Shown: positions 9,503 through 18,008 of the stretch, one piece after another
Layout of the letters: each line of letters starts with the position of its first letter
Numbering within the stretch: the stretch's first letter is position 1
NCBI RefSeq assembly: GCF_003075035.1
Contig: NZ_QCZE01000001.1
Coordinates: 1,238,602-1,302,601 of the forward strand
Source of the DNA: Zobellella maritima
Lineage (GTDB): Bacteria > Pseudomonadota > Gammaproteobacteria > Enterobacterales > Aeromonadaceae
Direction of reading: 5' to 3'
Length of the DNA: 64,000 nucleotides
Notes under the pieces: generated by a model
Databases searched by the model: none
Told to the model about the DNA's origin: nothing
The model's input: only the letters and a program-made list of their open reading frames with translations
Position numbers and translations under genes: made by a program

Positions 9503-11644
9503 ATGCTGCTAACCACTTCTCCGGGTATCTGGCGTCAGCGCCGGATACTTAACGGACTGCTTGCTCCCCAAACCCTGACCACGCGACCCTATGGGGCGCT
9601 GAACGCCGTTGTGGGCTGGGGAATGAAACCCAATACCGAGCGGGCCCGCAAGTGGGCAACACGCCGCGCCCTGCCCTTCTGGCAACTGGAGGATGGCTTT
9701 ATCGGCTATATCGGTCATCCGGCAACCGGAGCGGTCAGGTTGTCATTGATTGTGGATGACGTCGGCATGTATTACGACGCCACCCGTCCCAGCCGGCTTG
9801 AACGAATGATCGATGACAACAGTTGGTGGAACCCTGCCTGGCAGCAACGGGCGGAGCAATTGCAGACGCTGCTGATTAGCGGGGGCATTACCAAATATAA
9901 CTGTTATGGAGATAATCACCTGACGCCGGCAATTGCAGCCCGCCTGGATGCAACCCGACCCCGGGTACTGCTGATTGATCAGACCAGGGGAGATCTCGCC
10001 GTCCACCTGGGGCTGGCGGGTGAACACAGCTTTATCGACATGCTGAAGGCCGCCCGCCTGGAAAACCCCGGCGCCCAGCTGATCGTGCGCACCCATCCCG
10101 ATGTGCTGCTGGGCAAGAAGCGGGGTTATTTAGTGGATATTGCCGATGATGATGTATTACTGCTGGCCGATACGGTCAATCCCTTTGCGTTGTTGACGAC
10201 GGTGGACAAGGTCTATACGGTCTCGTCGCAGCTTGGCTTTGAGGCACTGCTGGCCGGCAAGCCGGTGGTCTGCTTTGGTGCCCCCTTTTATGCCGGCTGG
10301 GGGGTGACGGACGACCGGGTGGTTATCCCCCGACGGGGCAAAACACGCACTGTGTCACAAATACTGGCCGCCGCCTATGTACGCTACTGCCGCTACGCGG
10401 ATCCCATTACCGGGCAACGCTGTGTACCGGAGGATTTACTGGACCTGATCCTGGCCCAGCGGCCACCGACCGCCCGGTTGAAAAAGCTGCATGTGATAGG
10501 GTTTTCATTGTGGCGACGGCGGTTTGCTCCCCATTTTTTACGCCGTTACGCAGATGAAATCGTGTTTAGCCAAGAGCTGAAAACCGGAAAATCACATCTG
10601 CAAGCTGACAGCTCGAAGCCGGAAGATAACAATTTACCCTCTGTAGCTTCGACTTTAACCGGACAGGCCGCTGTCAGCATCCATTCTGACCGACAATCGC
10701 CCGCGCCGCTCGTACGGTACGATGAGGCTGTGCTGGTGTGGGGGCAGGAGCCGGTTGCCCCGCAACCAATGCCGGTATGGCGCATGGAAGACGGCTTCTT
10801 ACGTTCGGTAGGCCTGGGTTCGGATCTGCGCCGGCCGGGATCTCTGGTGGTGGACCAGCTGGGCATGTATTACAACCCGCACTCGCCCAGCACCCTCGAA
10901 CGGCATTTAGCCACCCATCTATTCAGCGACCGTGAACTGGCATTGGCTGAACAGCTGATGAGCTACCTCCGGCAACAGGCGCTGACTAAATACAATGTAG
11001 GGGCGCAGTCCCTATTGAACTGGCGTACTCGGGCCGGTGACAAAACCATTATTCTGGTACCCGGCCAGGTGGATAACGATGCCTCCATCCAACTGGGCAG
11101 CCCAGTTGTCAAGGACAATGCCGCCCTGCTGCAGGCAGTACGCGACACGCATCCCGATGCCTTTATTGTGTTCAAGCCCCACCCGGATGTGGTGAACGGG
11201 AACAGGAAGGGGATCGTATCAACCGAAGTGCTGGCCCGCTGCACCGATGCGGTAGAGACCGAGACCAGCATTGTCACCTGCCTGGATGCCTGCGATGCGG
11301 TGCACACCCTCACCTCACTCACCGGGCTAGAGGCCTTGATCCGCGGTAAACCGGTCACTGTGTGGGGCCAGCCGTTTTATGCCGGCTGGGGACTGACGGA
11401 GGACAGATACCCGGTGAATCGACGTGGCCGTAGCCTGCCGTTGGCAGCCCTTGTGTACGCCGCTTATGCCTGGTATCCCACCTATATTGACTGGCCGACC
11501 GGCTTGTACAGCACGCCCCTGCGTATGGCCTGGCGCCTGGCCCAGGAGCGGGAAACCCTTAGCGAGAGCGGTCATCCGGTCAAGGCCTGGTGCCAACGCC
11601 GCTGGCGTAAGTTCAGGTTTTTATGGGAAGCACTGAGAGGGTAA
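9503..11644 (+). CDS. kpsC: KpsC-type beta-Kdo transferase (capsule lipid linker)
   Basis: The 713-residue protein contains two tandem copies of the capsule-synthesis (PF05159-type) fold. The first half has FWQLEDGFIGY, IVRTHPDV and FGAPFYAGWGVTDDR. The second half has VWRMEDGFLRSVGLG, VFKPHPDV and WGQPFYAGWGLTEDRY. In E. coli, KpsC (about 675 residues) builds the poly-beta-Kdo linker on phosphatidylglycerol for group 2 capsules, its two domains making alternating 2-4 and 2-7 linkages. The same role is likely here. No kpsS, kpsM/T or kpsD/E is visible in the window; these may lie upstream. The gene closes the run of glycosyltransferases. Both HPD motifs are intact, so the protein should be active. 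Confidence 0.88.
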   Translation: MLLTTSPGIWRQRRILNGLLAPQTLTTRPYGALNAVVGWGMKPNTERARKWATRRALPFWQLEDGFIGYIGHPATGAVRLSLIVDDVGMYYDATRPSRLERMIDDNSWWNPAWQQRAEQLQTLLISGGITKYNCYGDNHLTPAIAARLDATRPRVLLIDQTRGDLAVHLGLAGEHSFIDMLKAARLENPGAQLIVRTHPDVLLGKKRGYLVDIADDDVLLLADTVNPFALLTTVDKVYTVSSQLGFEALLAGKPVVCFGAPFYAGWGVTDDRVVIPRRGKTRTVSQILAAAYVRYCRYADPITGQRCVPEDLLDLILAQRPPTARLKKLHVIGFSLWRRRFAPHFLRRYADEIVFSQELKTGKSHLQADSSKPEDNNLPSVASTLTGQAAVSIHSDRQSPAPLVRYDEAVLVWGQEPVAPQPMPVWRMEDGFLRSVGLGSDLRRPGSLVVDQLGMYYNPHSPSTLERHLATHLFSDRELALAEQLMSYLRQQALTKYNVGAQSLLNWRTRAGDKTIILVPGQVDNDASIQLGSPVVKDNAALLQAVRDTHPDAFIVFKPHPDVVNGNRKGIVSTEVLARCTDAVETETSIVTCLDACDAVHTLTSLTGLEALIRGKPVTVWGQPFYAGWGLTEDRYPVNRRGRSLPLAALVYAAYAWYPTYIDWPTGLYSTPLRMAWRLAQERETLSESGHPVKAWCQRRWRKFRFLWEALRG

Positions 11645-11732
11645 CCATAGCTCGGTTGCCGTGGAAACCCAGGTCCTTCATGGGAGACCCGACTGCGGCG
11701 ACTGCATTCATGGCTGATAAAGGAGTCACCCG

Positions 11733-12893
11733 TTGACGATTAAACAACGCCAGGTGTTTTATATTTCCGGATTTGATCCCCGCGGTGCCGGTCATTACCA
11801 CCGGCTCTACAAATCCCAGGCGGCGAAGCAGGCAGGGGCAAACGGGCTGGATATCGAGGTATCCAGGCGGATACGGTTGTCGTCCCACCTGCATCAATGG
11901 CGGCTGGATACCCGCGATACCCACAGCCGGTACAACTTCTTGAGCTGGGACGACATAATCCGCGCCAATTGGGCGCGAGGCTGGCCGGCCATTGTTACCG
12001 ACTTCTGCTATTGCCTTTGGGTCTATATCGCTACCGGCCGCATCCTGGTGTTTGCCCGCGCCTCGCGCAAACAGATGCTGGCCGGCCTGTATCCGGTTTT
12101 CTTCATCCTGCTTGCACTGGCAACCAGTGGCTACCTGGGTTATCTGACCTTTGTGCTGTTCCCCTTGCCAGTCCTGCCGGGCTGGCTCGATAGCGGCCTA
12201 AGATGCCTGGTTGCCATGCTGTTCCTGTGGGCCGCGATGGCTGGTTTCAAGCACCTGGGCAACAAGCTGGCGGTATTCTGGCTGCTGCGCATCTATGCCT
12301 TTTCCGCCAAATGGGCCAACGGCGATATTCCCGGGCTGGATCAGCGTATCTCGGTATTTTCCGATGAAATTATCCGAGCGATTGAAGATACCGACAACCA
12401 AGAGGTGGTGATCATCGCCCACAGCGTGGGTACCATGCTGGCGGTACCGGTGATGTCCCTGGTGCTGACCCATATCCAGGACAAACCACTGTTTAAAGAT
12501 CACAGGGTAATACTGATCACCCTGGGACACTGTATTCCCCTGCTCAGTTTTCAGCCCAGGGCAACGCCATTTCGCCATGCCCTGCAACGGCTGGCGCAAG
12601 ATCCTCGGTTGTTGTGGCTGGATTACAGCGCTCCCACCGACGGCGCCTGTTTTCCCCTGCTGGATCCGGTTACCTCATGTGGCCTGATACGAACCCGGGA
12701 AGCCGGCCCCAGGATATTGTCTCCACGCTTTTTTACCCTCTATCATGCCGCCCACTACAAACGTCTCAGCCGGGCCTGGTATGCCATGCACTTTTTGTAT
12801 CTGATGGCCACCGACAAGGCAGGACCCTACGATTTTTTTGCCTTTACCGCCGGTCCTGAGCGTATTGCCGCGCGCCTGGAGCAACTGCAATGA
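11733..12893 (+). CDS. Membrane protein with alpha/beta-hydrolase-like serine motif
   Basis: The start is the TTG at 11733, with AGGAG seven bases upstream; the nearby ATG at 11710 stops after eight codons. The protein has 386 residues. The N-terminus begins VFYISGFDPRGAGHYHRLY, reminiscent of the first strand and oxyanion loop of an alpha/beta hydrolase. Two hydrophobic segments lie at about 118-142 and 153-171. A nucleophile-elbow-like motif, VVIIAHSVGTMLAV, places a candidate catalytic serine at residue 231. I recognise no named family, and I cannot assign the acid and histidine of a triad with confidence. The stop overlaps the start of the P450 gene (ATGA), so the two are translationally coupled. 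A lipid or ester substrate is conceivable but is inference. Confidence 0.7.
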   Translation: MTIKQRQVFYISGFDPRGAGHYHRLYKSQAAKQAGANGLDIEVSRRIRLSSHLHQWRLDTRDTHSRYNFLSWDDIIRANWARGWPAIVTDFCYCLWVYIATGRILVFARASRKQMLAGLYPVFFILLALATSGYLGYLTFVLFPLPVLPGWLDSGLRCLVAMLFLWAAMAGFKHLGNKLAVFWLLRIYAFSAKWANGDIPGLDQRISVFSDEIIRAIEDTDNQEVVIIAHSVGTMLAVPVMSLVLTHIQDKPLFKDHRVILITLGHCIPLLSFQPRATPFRHALQRLAQDPRLLWLDYSAPTDGACFPLLDPVTSCGLIRTREAGPRILSPRFFTLYHAAHYKRLSRAWYAMHFLYLMATDKAGPYDFFAFTAGPERIAARLEQLQ

Positions 12894-14299
12894 GCTGTCC
12901 CGTTTTCCCAAAACCGACCAAGAGCAAGGCTTCGCTGTGGAAGGTATTCTTTAGCAAGCGTCATTCCTGGCTGAATGCCCTCTATGAACGCAGCTACAGC
13001 ATGAAGATGGGCGAATTCCGACTGCCGGGGATGACGCTGTATATGATCAACCAGCCCGAACTGGTACGCCGGGTGATGGTGTCGGAAACAGAGCAGTTTC
13101 CCAAGCACCAGCTGCTGGCCGATATTCTCTCCCCCCTGCTCGGCGAGAGCATCTTTACCACCAACGGCAGCCAGTGGAAGAAACAACGGGATATGCTGGA
13201 TCCGGCGTTCAAGCATGCCCGGGTGCAGAAGGTGTTTGGCCTGATGCAGGAGGCTGTGGCCGATATGTCGGCCCGCCTGCATAGCATCGATCAGCAACCC
13301 GAGATCGACATCGACCCGGTGATAACCTATGCCACCGCCGATATCATCTTCCGCACCATCATGTCGACAAAACTGGCGCCGGAGCAGGCCAACCGCATCC
13401 TGGCAGCCTTTGTGCGTTTCCAGGCCGAATCTCCCAAGCTGGCACTGCTGAAGATGTTCAGACTGCCAGGCTGGCTGCGCCGTGGACGCAAGCAACGGGA
13501 TGCCGCCCGGGTGATCCGCACCACCATTGAAGACCTACTCCGGCCCCGCTACAGCGAGGCATCCGCGGCCCGGGCAGGCTGCCCTCTGTCCAGGGCCGCA
13601 TTGAATGCCCGTCAGGATATTCTGTCTACCCTGCTGTTGGCGGTGGACGAGGTCACGGGTCAGCCATTTACCTTTGATGAGATAGTGGATCAGATCTCCA
13701 TGCTGTTCCTTGCCGGGCACGAAACCTCGGCCAGTGCGCTGAGCTGGTCGCTGTATCTGCTGGCGTTGTTCCCGGATATCCAGCAGGATGCCCACCTTGA
13801 GGCGACCCGGGTGCTGGCGGAGCAGCCCATGAGCGTGGAAGCATTGAAGAAGATGGTGCTGGTACGCGATGTGTTTCGCGAGGCCTTGCGCCTTTACCCG
13901 CCGGTGGGCTTCTTGACCCGTGAATGCAGTGTGGCCACCGAGATGCGCGATAAAACAATGCCCAAAGATGGGGCCTTGGTGGTCTCGCCCTGGCTTATTC
14001 ACCGCCACAAGGCGTTCTGGGATAATCCTCATGGCTTTGACCCCTATCGTTTCACCCGGGATGGACTCAAGGTGCCACTGCACAAGTCTTATCTGCCCTT
14101 CGGCGTCGGCCCGCGGGTGTGCATCGGTGCCGCCTTCGCCCAGCAGGAAGCCAGCCTGGTCCTGGCTACCCTGTTGCGGGACTACCGGTTCAGTCTGGCT
14201 CCGGATTTTGTGCCCGAGCCCGTGGGGCGGCTGACCATCCGCTCCGCAAATGGCATGAAATTGGTCTTGCTACGAAGAAAGTCACAGGTATCAACATGA
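12890..14299 (+). CDS. Cytochrome P450
   Basis: The protein has 469 residues and all P450 hallmarks: the I-helix oxygen-activation motif AGHET (residues 275-279), the K-helix ExxR (EALR, 331-334), and the heme loop FGVGPRVCIG with the axial cysteine at 411. The length and the long B-C region fit a class related to fatty-acid or terpene hydroxylases (CYP102/CYP4-like), but the subfamily cannot be fixed by eye. It has no N-terminal membrane anchor, so it is probably soluble or peripherally bound. No ferredoxin or reductase gene is adjacent, so electrons must come from elsewhere. It overlaps the genes on both sides by four bases (ATGA at each junction), which argues for one functional unit with its hydrolase-like and small membrane neighbours. 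Confidence 0.93.
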   Translation: MSCPVFPKPTKSKASLWKVFFSKRHSWLNALYERSYSMKMGEFRLPGMTLYMINQPELVRRVMVSETEQFPKHQLLADILSPLLGESIFTTNGSQWKKQRDMLDPAFKHARVQKVFGLMQEAVADMSARLHSIDQQPEIDIDPVITYATADIIFRTIMSTKLAPEQANRILAAFVRFQAESPKLALLKMFRLPGWLRRGRKQRDAARVIRTTIEDLLRPRYSEASAARAGCPLSRAALNARQDILSTLLLAVDEVTGQPFTFDEIVDQISMLFLAGHETSASALSWSLYLLALFPDIQQDAHLEATRVLAEQPMSVEALKKMVLVRDVFREALRLYPPVGFLTRECSVATEMRDKTMPKDGALVVSPWLIHRHKAFWDNPHGFDPYRFTRDGLKVPLHKSYLPFGVGPRVCIGAAFAQQEASLVLATLLRDYRFSLAPDFVPEPVGRLTIRSANGMKLVLLRRKSQVST

Positions 14300-14643
14300 A
14301 AGAACGTATCGCCGGTTTTCTGCTGATGTGTATCGTCGTGCCCATGGCCATACTGGGTTATGTGATCATCTGCTATGTGGGCTTTATCGGCCGGGTTGAA
14401 CGTGCTCGCTCCGGAGTGCGCGCCCTGGACCATTTTGTCAATGCCAGCGTGTTCAACGGCTATGCCTGGGAGTCGGTTTCGTCCCATGCCTGGCGCGAAC
14501 GGGACCACAAACGCTGGGCCCGCCTTGTTATCCGGCTGACCGACAGCGTCCAACCCGATCATTGCCGACGCGCCAACAAGCGTGAACAGCCGATTGTCGA
14601 CATGGTGCTGCAGAAAGGGTTGCACAAGCAGACCATCAAATAA
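14296..14643 (+). CDS. Small single-pass membrane protein, function unknown
   Basis: The ATG at 14296 overlaps the P450 stop (ATGA), and the protein has 115 residues. One strong hydrophobic segment covers residues about 6-31 (GFLLMCIVVPMAILGYVII). The rest is hydrophilic, rich in Arg and His (SHAWRERDHKRWARLVIRL), and probably cytoplasmic or periplasmic depending on orientation. I recognise no family. Position and overlap suggest a partner or membrane anchor for the P450 or the hydrolase-like protein. The gene ends a few bases before the heptamer tandem repeat. Confidence 0.65.
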   Translation: MKERIAGFLLMCIVVPMAILGYVIICYVGFIGRVERARSGVRALDHFVNASVFNGYAWESVSSHAWRERDHKRWARLVIRLTDSVQPDHCRRANKREQPIVDMVLQKGLHKQTIK

Positions 14644-14650
14644 GCGGGAG

Positions 14651-14776
14651 CTGGAAGCTGGAAGCTGGAAGCTGGAAGCTGGAAGCTGGAAGCTGGAAGC
14701 TGGAAGCTGGAAGCTGGAAGCTGGAAGCTGGAAGCTGGAAGCTGGAAGCTGGAAGCTGGAAGCTGGAAGCTGGAAG
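14651..14776. repeat. Heptanucleotide tandem repeat, 18 perfect copies
   Basis: The unit CTGGAAG repeats without a mismatch from 14651 to 14776, 126 bases. An imperfect copy (GGGAG) precedes it. Because seven is not a multiple of three, a frame read through it gives a 21-base, seven-residue period, so the apparent reading frames here are artefacts. It stands directly before an S23-type four-helix-bundle gene, and inverted copies of the same motif lie after that gene. Copy number is likely to vary by slippage. Confidence 0.97.
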
Positions 14777-14803
14777 AGTTTGAACATCGTCCAGGGAGTA
14801 GCA

Positions 14804-15154
14804 ATGGATTTTGAAAAACTGGATGTATGGAAGCGTTCCGCACGGCTTTCTGCGGATGTTTATAGGGCCCTTCAACCACTGCGTGATTTTGGCTTCAGAG
14901 ACCAAATCACCCGCTCCGGGTTGTCTGTGCCATGTAATATCGCAGAAGGAATGACCCGAATTACCATAAAAGACAGGAGCCACTTCCTGATCATCGCCTA
15001 AGGATCATGTGCCGAGCTGAGAACACAAACCTACATCGACATGGATATAGATTATATTGATACCGATCTTGGCAAGCAATGGAACCAGGAAACCCGAGAC
15101 ATTGCCGCCATACTGTCGGGATTGATCAGAAAATTAAACGAAACTGGTGGTTAA
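14804..15154 (+). pseudogene. Four-helix-bundle (S23/IVS-type) protein with in-frame stop
   Basis: The frame starts MDFEKLDVWKRSARLSADVY and continues LSVPCNIAEGM, typical of the S23 / 23S rRNA intervening-sequence four-helix-bundle family (about 115-120 residues). A TAA at 14999-15001 interrupts it after 65 codons. The same frame continues directly with GSCAELRTQTYIDMD and runs to a second TAA at 15152-15154. In the family the interrupted position is usually lysine (AKGSCAELRTQ), so a single AAA-to-TAA change would explain the break. Total length without the stop is normal. The function of this family is not established; related proteins accompany rRNA insertions and diversity-generating retroelements. 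A sequencing error is the alternative explanation. Confidence 0.8.
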
Positions 15155-15225
15155 CCTAACTTTCAGCTCCAGACCAAATAGTGCTAAAAACGGGAGACTG
15201 CAGGATGGCGCTGGACTCTGTTTTT

Positions 15226-15249
15226 CTTCCAGCTTACTTCTTCCAGCTT
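15226..15249. repeat. Two inverted copies of the heptamer motif
   Basis: CTTCCAGCTT occurs at 15226-15235 and again at 15240-15249. It is the reverse complement of the AAGCTGGAAG motif that makes up the array at 14651-14776. The S23-type pseudogene is therefore bracketed by the same motif in opposite orientations. Confidence 0.8.
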
Positions 15250-15261
15250 TAAATGTCCGGC

Positions 15262-16989
15262 TTAAAACGGGAACACCACAGGCACCAGTGCTATCACCCC
15301 TGCGGAGTACAGCAGGCTCACCGGCAGACCGGTTTTTATGTAGTCCAGCATGCGATATCGGCCGGGGGAATAGACCATCAGGTGGGTCTGGTAGCCAAAA
15401 GGCACGATAAAACAGGCGCTGGCGCCATAGGCCACCGCCATGATAAAGGGCAAGGGATCGGCATTGAACACCTGGGCGGTAGACAGGCCGATGGGAAAGG
15501 CCAGCGCCGCCGCCGCATTGTTGGTCACCGTCTCGGTCAGCACCAGGGTGATCAGGTACACGCCGATAAAGGCCCCCAATACCCCATAACCATTAAATAC
15601 CAGGCGCATGAAATCCGCTACCAGCGCCGCCGCGCCCGAGCTTTCCAGCGCCTTGGCGACCGTCAACGCCGAGCCGATGATCAGCATCAGTTCAAACGGG
15701 AAGCGTCGCCGCAGCTCGCTGACCGTCAGCACCCGGCTCAGCAGCAGGGCCACCAGTAACAGCAACAAGCCATTGAACAAGGGCCAGATGCCCAGAGCCG
15801 CCATGGCAATCACACCGCCAAAACCACTAAACGCCAGGGTACTTTGCAGGGGGCTCAATTTTGGCCTGAGCAGGGTGCCGTTCAGCACATGAAAGTTGCG
15901 ATCCAGGTTCTTGTGCTGGATAAAGTCCGAACCCACTGCCAACAGCAGGCTATCCCCGACCCGCAGCGGCACCCGGCCCAATTGACCGGTCAGCCGCCGC
16001 TCCCCTCTCCTGATCCCCACCACGCCCGCGTTAAACATGGTTCGAAAATCCACTTCCTGCAGGGTACGCTTGGCCAGCTCCGACTCGTTGGAGATCACCA
16101 CCTCCACCAGATTGGATGCCAGCAAGGCATCGGCCCGGCAGCCGAATACATCCAGGCCCTGAAAACGCTGCAGCGCCTGTACTTTCTGTACTTCTCCGGT
16201 AAACACCAGCACATCACCGGCCAGCAAAACTTCGTCAGGCGACACCGGCGATATCAGCCGGCCATTACGCTCGATTTCCAGCAAAAACAGGCCATCCAGG
16301 CTGCGCAGCTGGTTGGTTTCTATGCTGTTGCCAATCAAGGGCGAGCCGGCCATCACCTCGGCCTCGAGAAAATAGGCCTGGTTGGCCTCCTTATCCTGGG
16401 CATTGTTGCTGGGCAGCAACCGGGCACTGAGCAGCAGACCCGCCAGACATAGCAGCGCCACCGGAATACCCACCAGCGCAAACTGGAACATGCCCAGCGC
16501 AGGCAGGCCGGCATTGACCACAAACGAGTTCACCACCAGGTTGGTCGAGGTGCCCACCAGGGTGGTAATACCCCCCAGGATAGAGGCGAACGACAAGGGG
16601 ATCAGCAGCCGCGAAGCCGGCAGGTAGCGCTGGCGGGAGATCACCCCGAGCAAAGAACCGACCACGGCTGTGTTGTTCAGAAAAGCGGAAAAGACGGCGG
16701 TCACCCCCATCAAGCGCAGGGTGGCGAAAGATTCCCGCCCCTTGAGCAGGATATCGGAAAACCGATCGAGCAACGGCGAGCGTTCCAGTGCCAGCGACAC
16801 CAGCATCAGCACGATCAGGGTCGCCAGCGCCGGGTTGGAATAGCTGGCCAGCAGGGCTTTTTCATCAACGATGCCAAACATCAGGTAACCACCGGCCCAG
16901 CAGCTGAACAACACGGCCGGCGAGAATCGTCCCTGGATCAACAGACCCAACAGGGCCCCGATTGATGCTAATACCCAATACGCTGACAT
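15262..16989 (-). CDS. SLC13-family permease with two RCK_C domains
   Basis: The 575-residue membrane protein has about ten or more hydrophobic helices split into two halves. Between them, residues about 205-370 hold two TrkA-C/RCK_C-like regulatory domains (for example VLLAGDVLVFTGEVQKVQAL and LRVGDSLLLAVGSDF). SNPALATLIVLMLVSLAL and FLNNTAVV in the first half and TETVTNNAAAALAFPIGL in the second are the paired SNT/NNT-type motifs of SLC13 / CitM-like transporters. The family moves di- and tricarboxylates or sulfate with sodium. Here it is divergent from cysD, so sulfate uptake is the likely role, by context. A shared 100-base promoter region lies between the two. Confidence 0.85.
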   Translation of the reverse strand: MSAYWVLASIGALLGLLIQGRFSPAVLFSCWAGGYLMFGIVDEKALLASYSNPALATLIVLMLVSLALERSPLLDRFSDILLKGRESFATLRLMGVTAVFSAFLNNTAVVGSLLGVISRQRYLPASRLLIPLSFASILGGITTLVGTSTNLVVNSFVVNAGLPALGMFQFALVGIPVALLCLAGLLLSARLLPSNNAQDKEANQAYFLEAEVMAGSPLIGNSIETNQLRSLDGLFLLEIERNGRLISPVSPDEVLLAGDVLVFTGEVQKVQALQRFQGLDVFGCRADALLASNLVEVVISNESELAKRTLQEVDFRTMFNAGVVGIRRGERRLTGQLGRVPLRVGDSLLLAVGSDFIQHKNLDRNFHVLNGTLLRPKLSPLQSTLAFSGFGGVIAMAALGIWPLFNGLLLLLVALLLSRVLTVSELRRRFPFELMLIIGSALTVAKALESSGAAALVADFMRLVFNGYGVLGAFIGVYLITLVLTETVTNNAAAALAFPIGLSTAQVFNADPLPFIMAVAYGASACFIVPFGYQTHLMVYSPGRYRMLDYIKTGLPVSLLYSAGVIALVPVVFPF

Positions 16990-17031
16990 ATATAACCACT
17001 CGCTCTTTAAGCAGGGCTATCATTGTAATCA

Positions 17032-17066
17032 TATATCAAATAAACTGGATATATAGATTTGATATA
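17032..17066. promoter_or_regulatory. Perfect inverted repeat between SLC13 permease and cysD
   Basis: Arms TATATCAAAT (17032-17041) and ATTTGATATA (17057-17066) are a perfect 10-base inverted repeat with a 15-base spacer. They lie in the only intergenic space shared by the divergent permease and cysD genes. A dimeric regulator binding here could control both; CysB is the obvious candidate from the pathway, but the site does not spell a CysB consensus that I can confirm. AT-rich promoter DNA could also produce this by chance. Confidence 0.45.
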
Positions 17067-17108
17067 ACATTTAGCTATTAGCATAATCCATTGATGAGAA
17101 CAGATACC

Positions 17109-18008
17109 ATGACACTTACTCACCTGCAACGGCTGGAAGCCGAGAGTATCCATATTATGCGTGAAGTAGTGGCGGAGGCCGACAATCCGGTCATGCTCTA
17201 CTCGGTCGGCAAGGACAGCGCCGTGATGCTGCACCTGGCGATGAAGGCGTTTTATCCGTCGGTGCCGCCGTTTCCGCTGCTGCATGTGGATACCCGCTGG
17301 AAATTCCGCGAAATGTATAGCTTCCGGGATCAGATGGCCGAGAAGCTGGGCATGGATCTGCTGGTACATGTCAACCCGGAAGGCATCGACAAGGACATCA
17401 ACCCCTTTACCCATGGTTCGGCCATTCATACCGACGTGATGAAAACAGAGGGACTCAAGCAGGCCCTGGATAAGTATGGCTTCGATGCCGCCTTCGGCGG
17501 TGCCCGCCGCGACGAGGAAAAATCCCGTGCCAAGGAGCGGATCTTCTCGTTCCGCACCGCGGCACACCGCTGGGATCCCAAGAACCAGCGCCCCGAGCTG
17601 TGGAAGCTGTACAACGCCCGCAAGCACAAGGGCGAATCGATCCGGGTGTTCCCCCTCTCCAACTGGACCGAGCTGGATATCTGGCAGTATATCCACCTGG
17701 AAAACATTCCCATCGTCCCCCTTTATTACGCAGCCGAGCGTCCGGTGGTGGAACGCGATGGCGCCCTGATCATGGTCGACGACGAACGTATGCCGCTGAA
17801 AGAGGGTGAAGTACCGCAGATGCGCAAGGTGCGTTTCCGTACCCTGGGTTGCTATCCGCTGACCGGTGCCGTCGAGTCGGACGCCGATACCCTGCCGGCT
17901 ATCATTCAGGAAATGCTGTTAACCAAAACCTCCGAACGTCAGGGCCGGGTTATCGACCACGACTCCGCTGCATCCATGGAAAAGAAAAAACAAGAGGGCT
18001 ACTTCTAA
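17109..18008 (+). CDS. cysD: Sulfate adenylyltransferase subunit 2
   Basis: CysD supplies the ATP-sulfurylase active site that joins sulfate to ATP to give APS; CysN drives it by GTP hydrolysis. The sequence follows E. coli CysD almost end to end: [18 protein letters not shown] at the start, the PP-loop-like [49 protein letters not shown] and [17 protein letters not shown] chose the ATG at 17109, which gives 299 residues and a start equivalent to E. coli; starts at 17091 and 17094 are also open. The stop overlaps the cysNC start (TAATG), so the two are translated together. Confidence 0.96.
   Translation: MTLTHLQRLEAESIHIMREVVAEADNPVMLYSVGKDSAVMLHLAMKAFYPSVPPFPLLHVDTRWKFREMYSFRDQMAEKLGMDLLVHVNPEGIDKDINPFTHGSAIHTDVMKTEGLKQALDKYGFDAAFGGARRDEEKSRAKERIFSFRTAAHRWDPKNQRPELWKLYNARKHKGESIRVFPLSNWTELDIWQYIHLENIPIVPLYYAAERPVVERDGALIMVDDERMPLKEGEVPQMRKVRFRTLGCYPLTGAVESDADTLPAIIQEMLLTKTSERQGRVIDHDSAASMEKKKQEGYF

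Noticed and set aside
14651-14776. CRISPR-like array
   Set aside because: The unit is seven bases with no spacers, and no cas gene is near. It is a simple tandem repeat.
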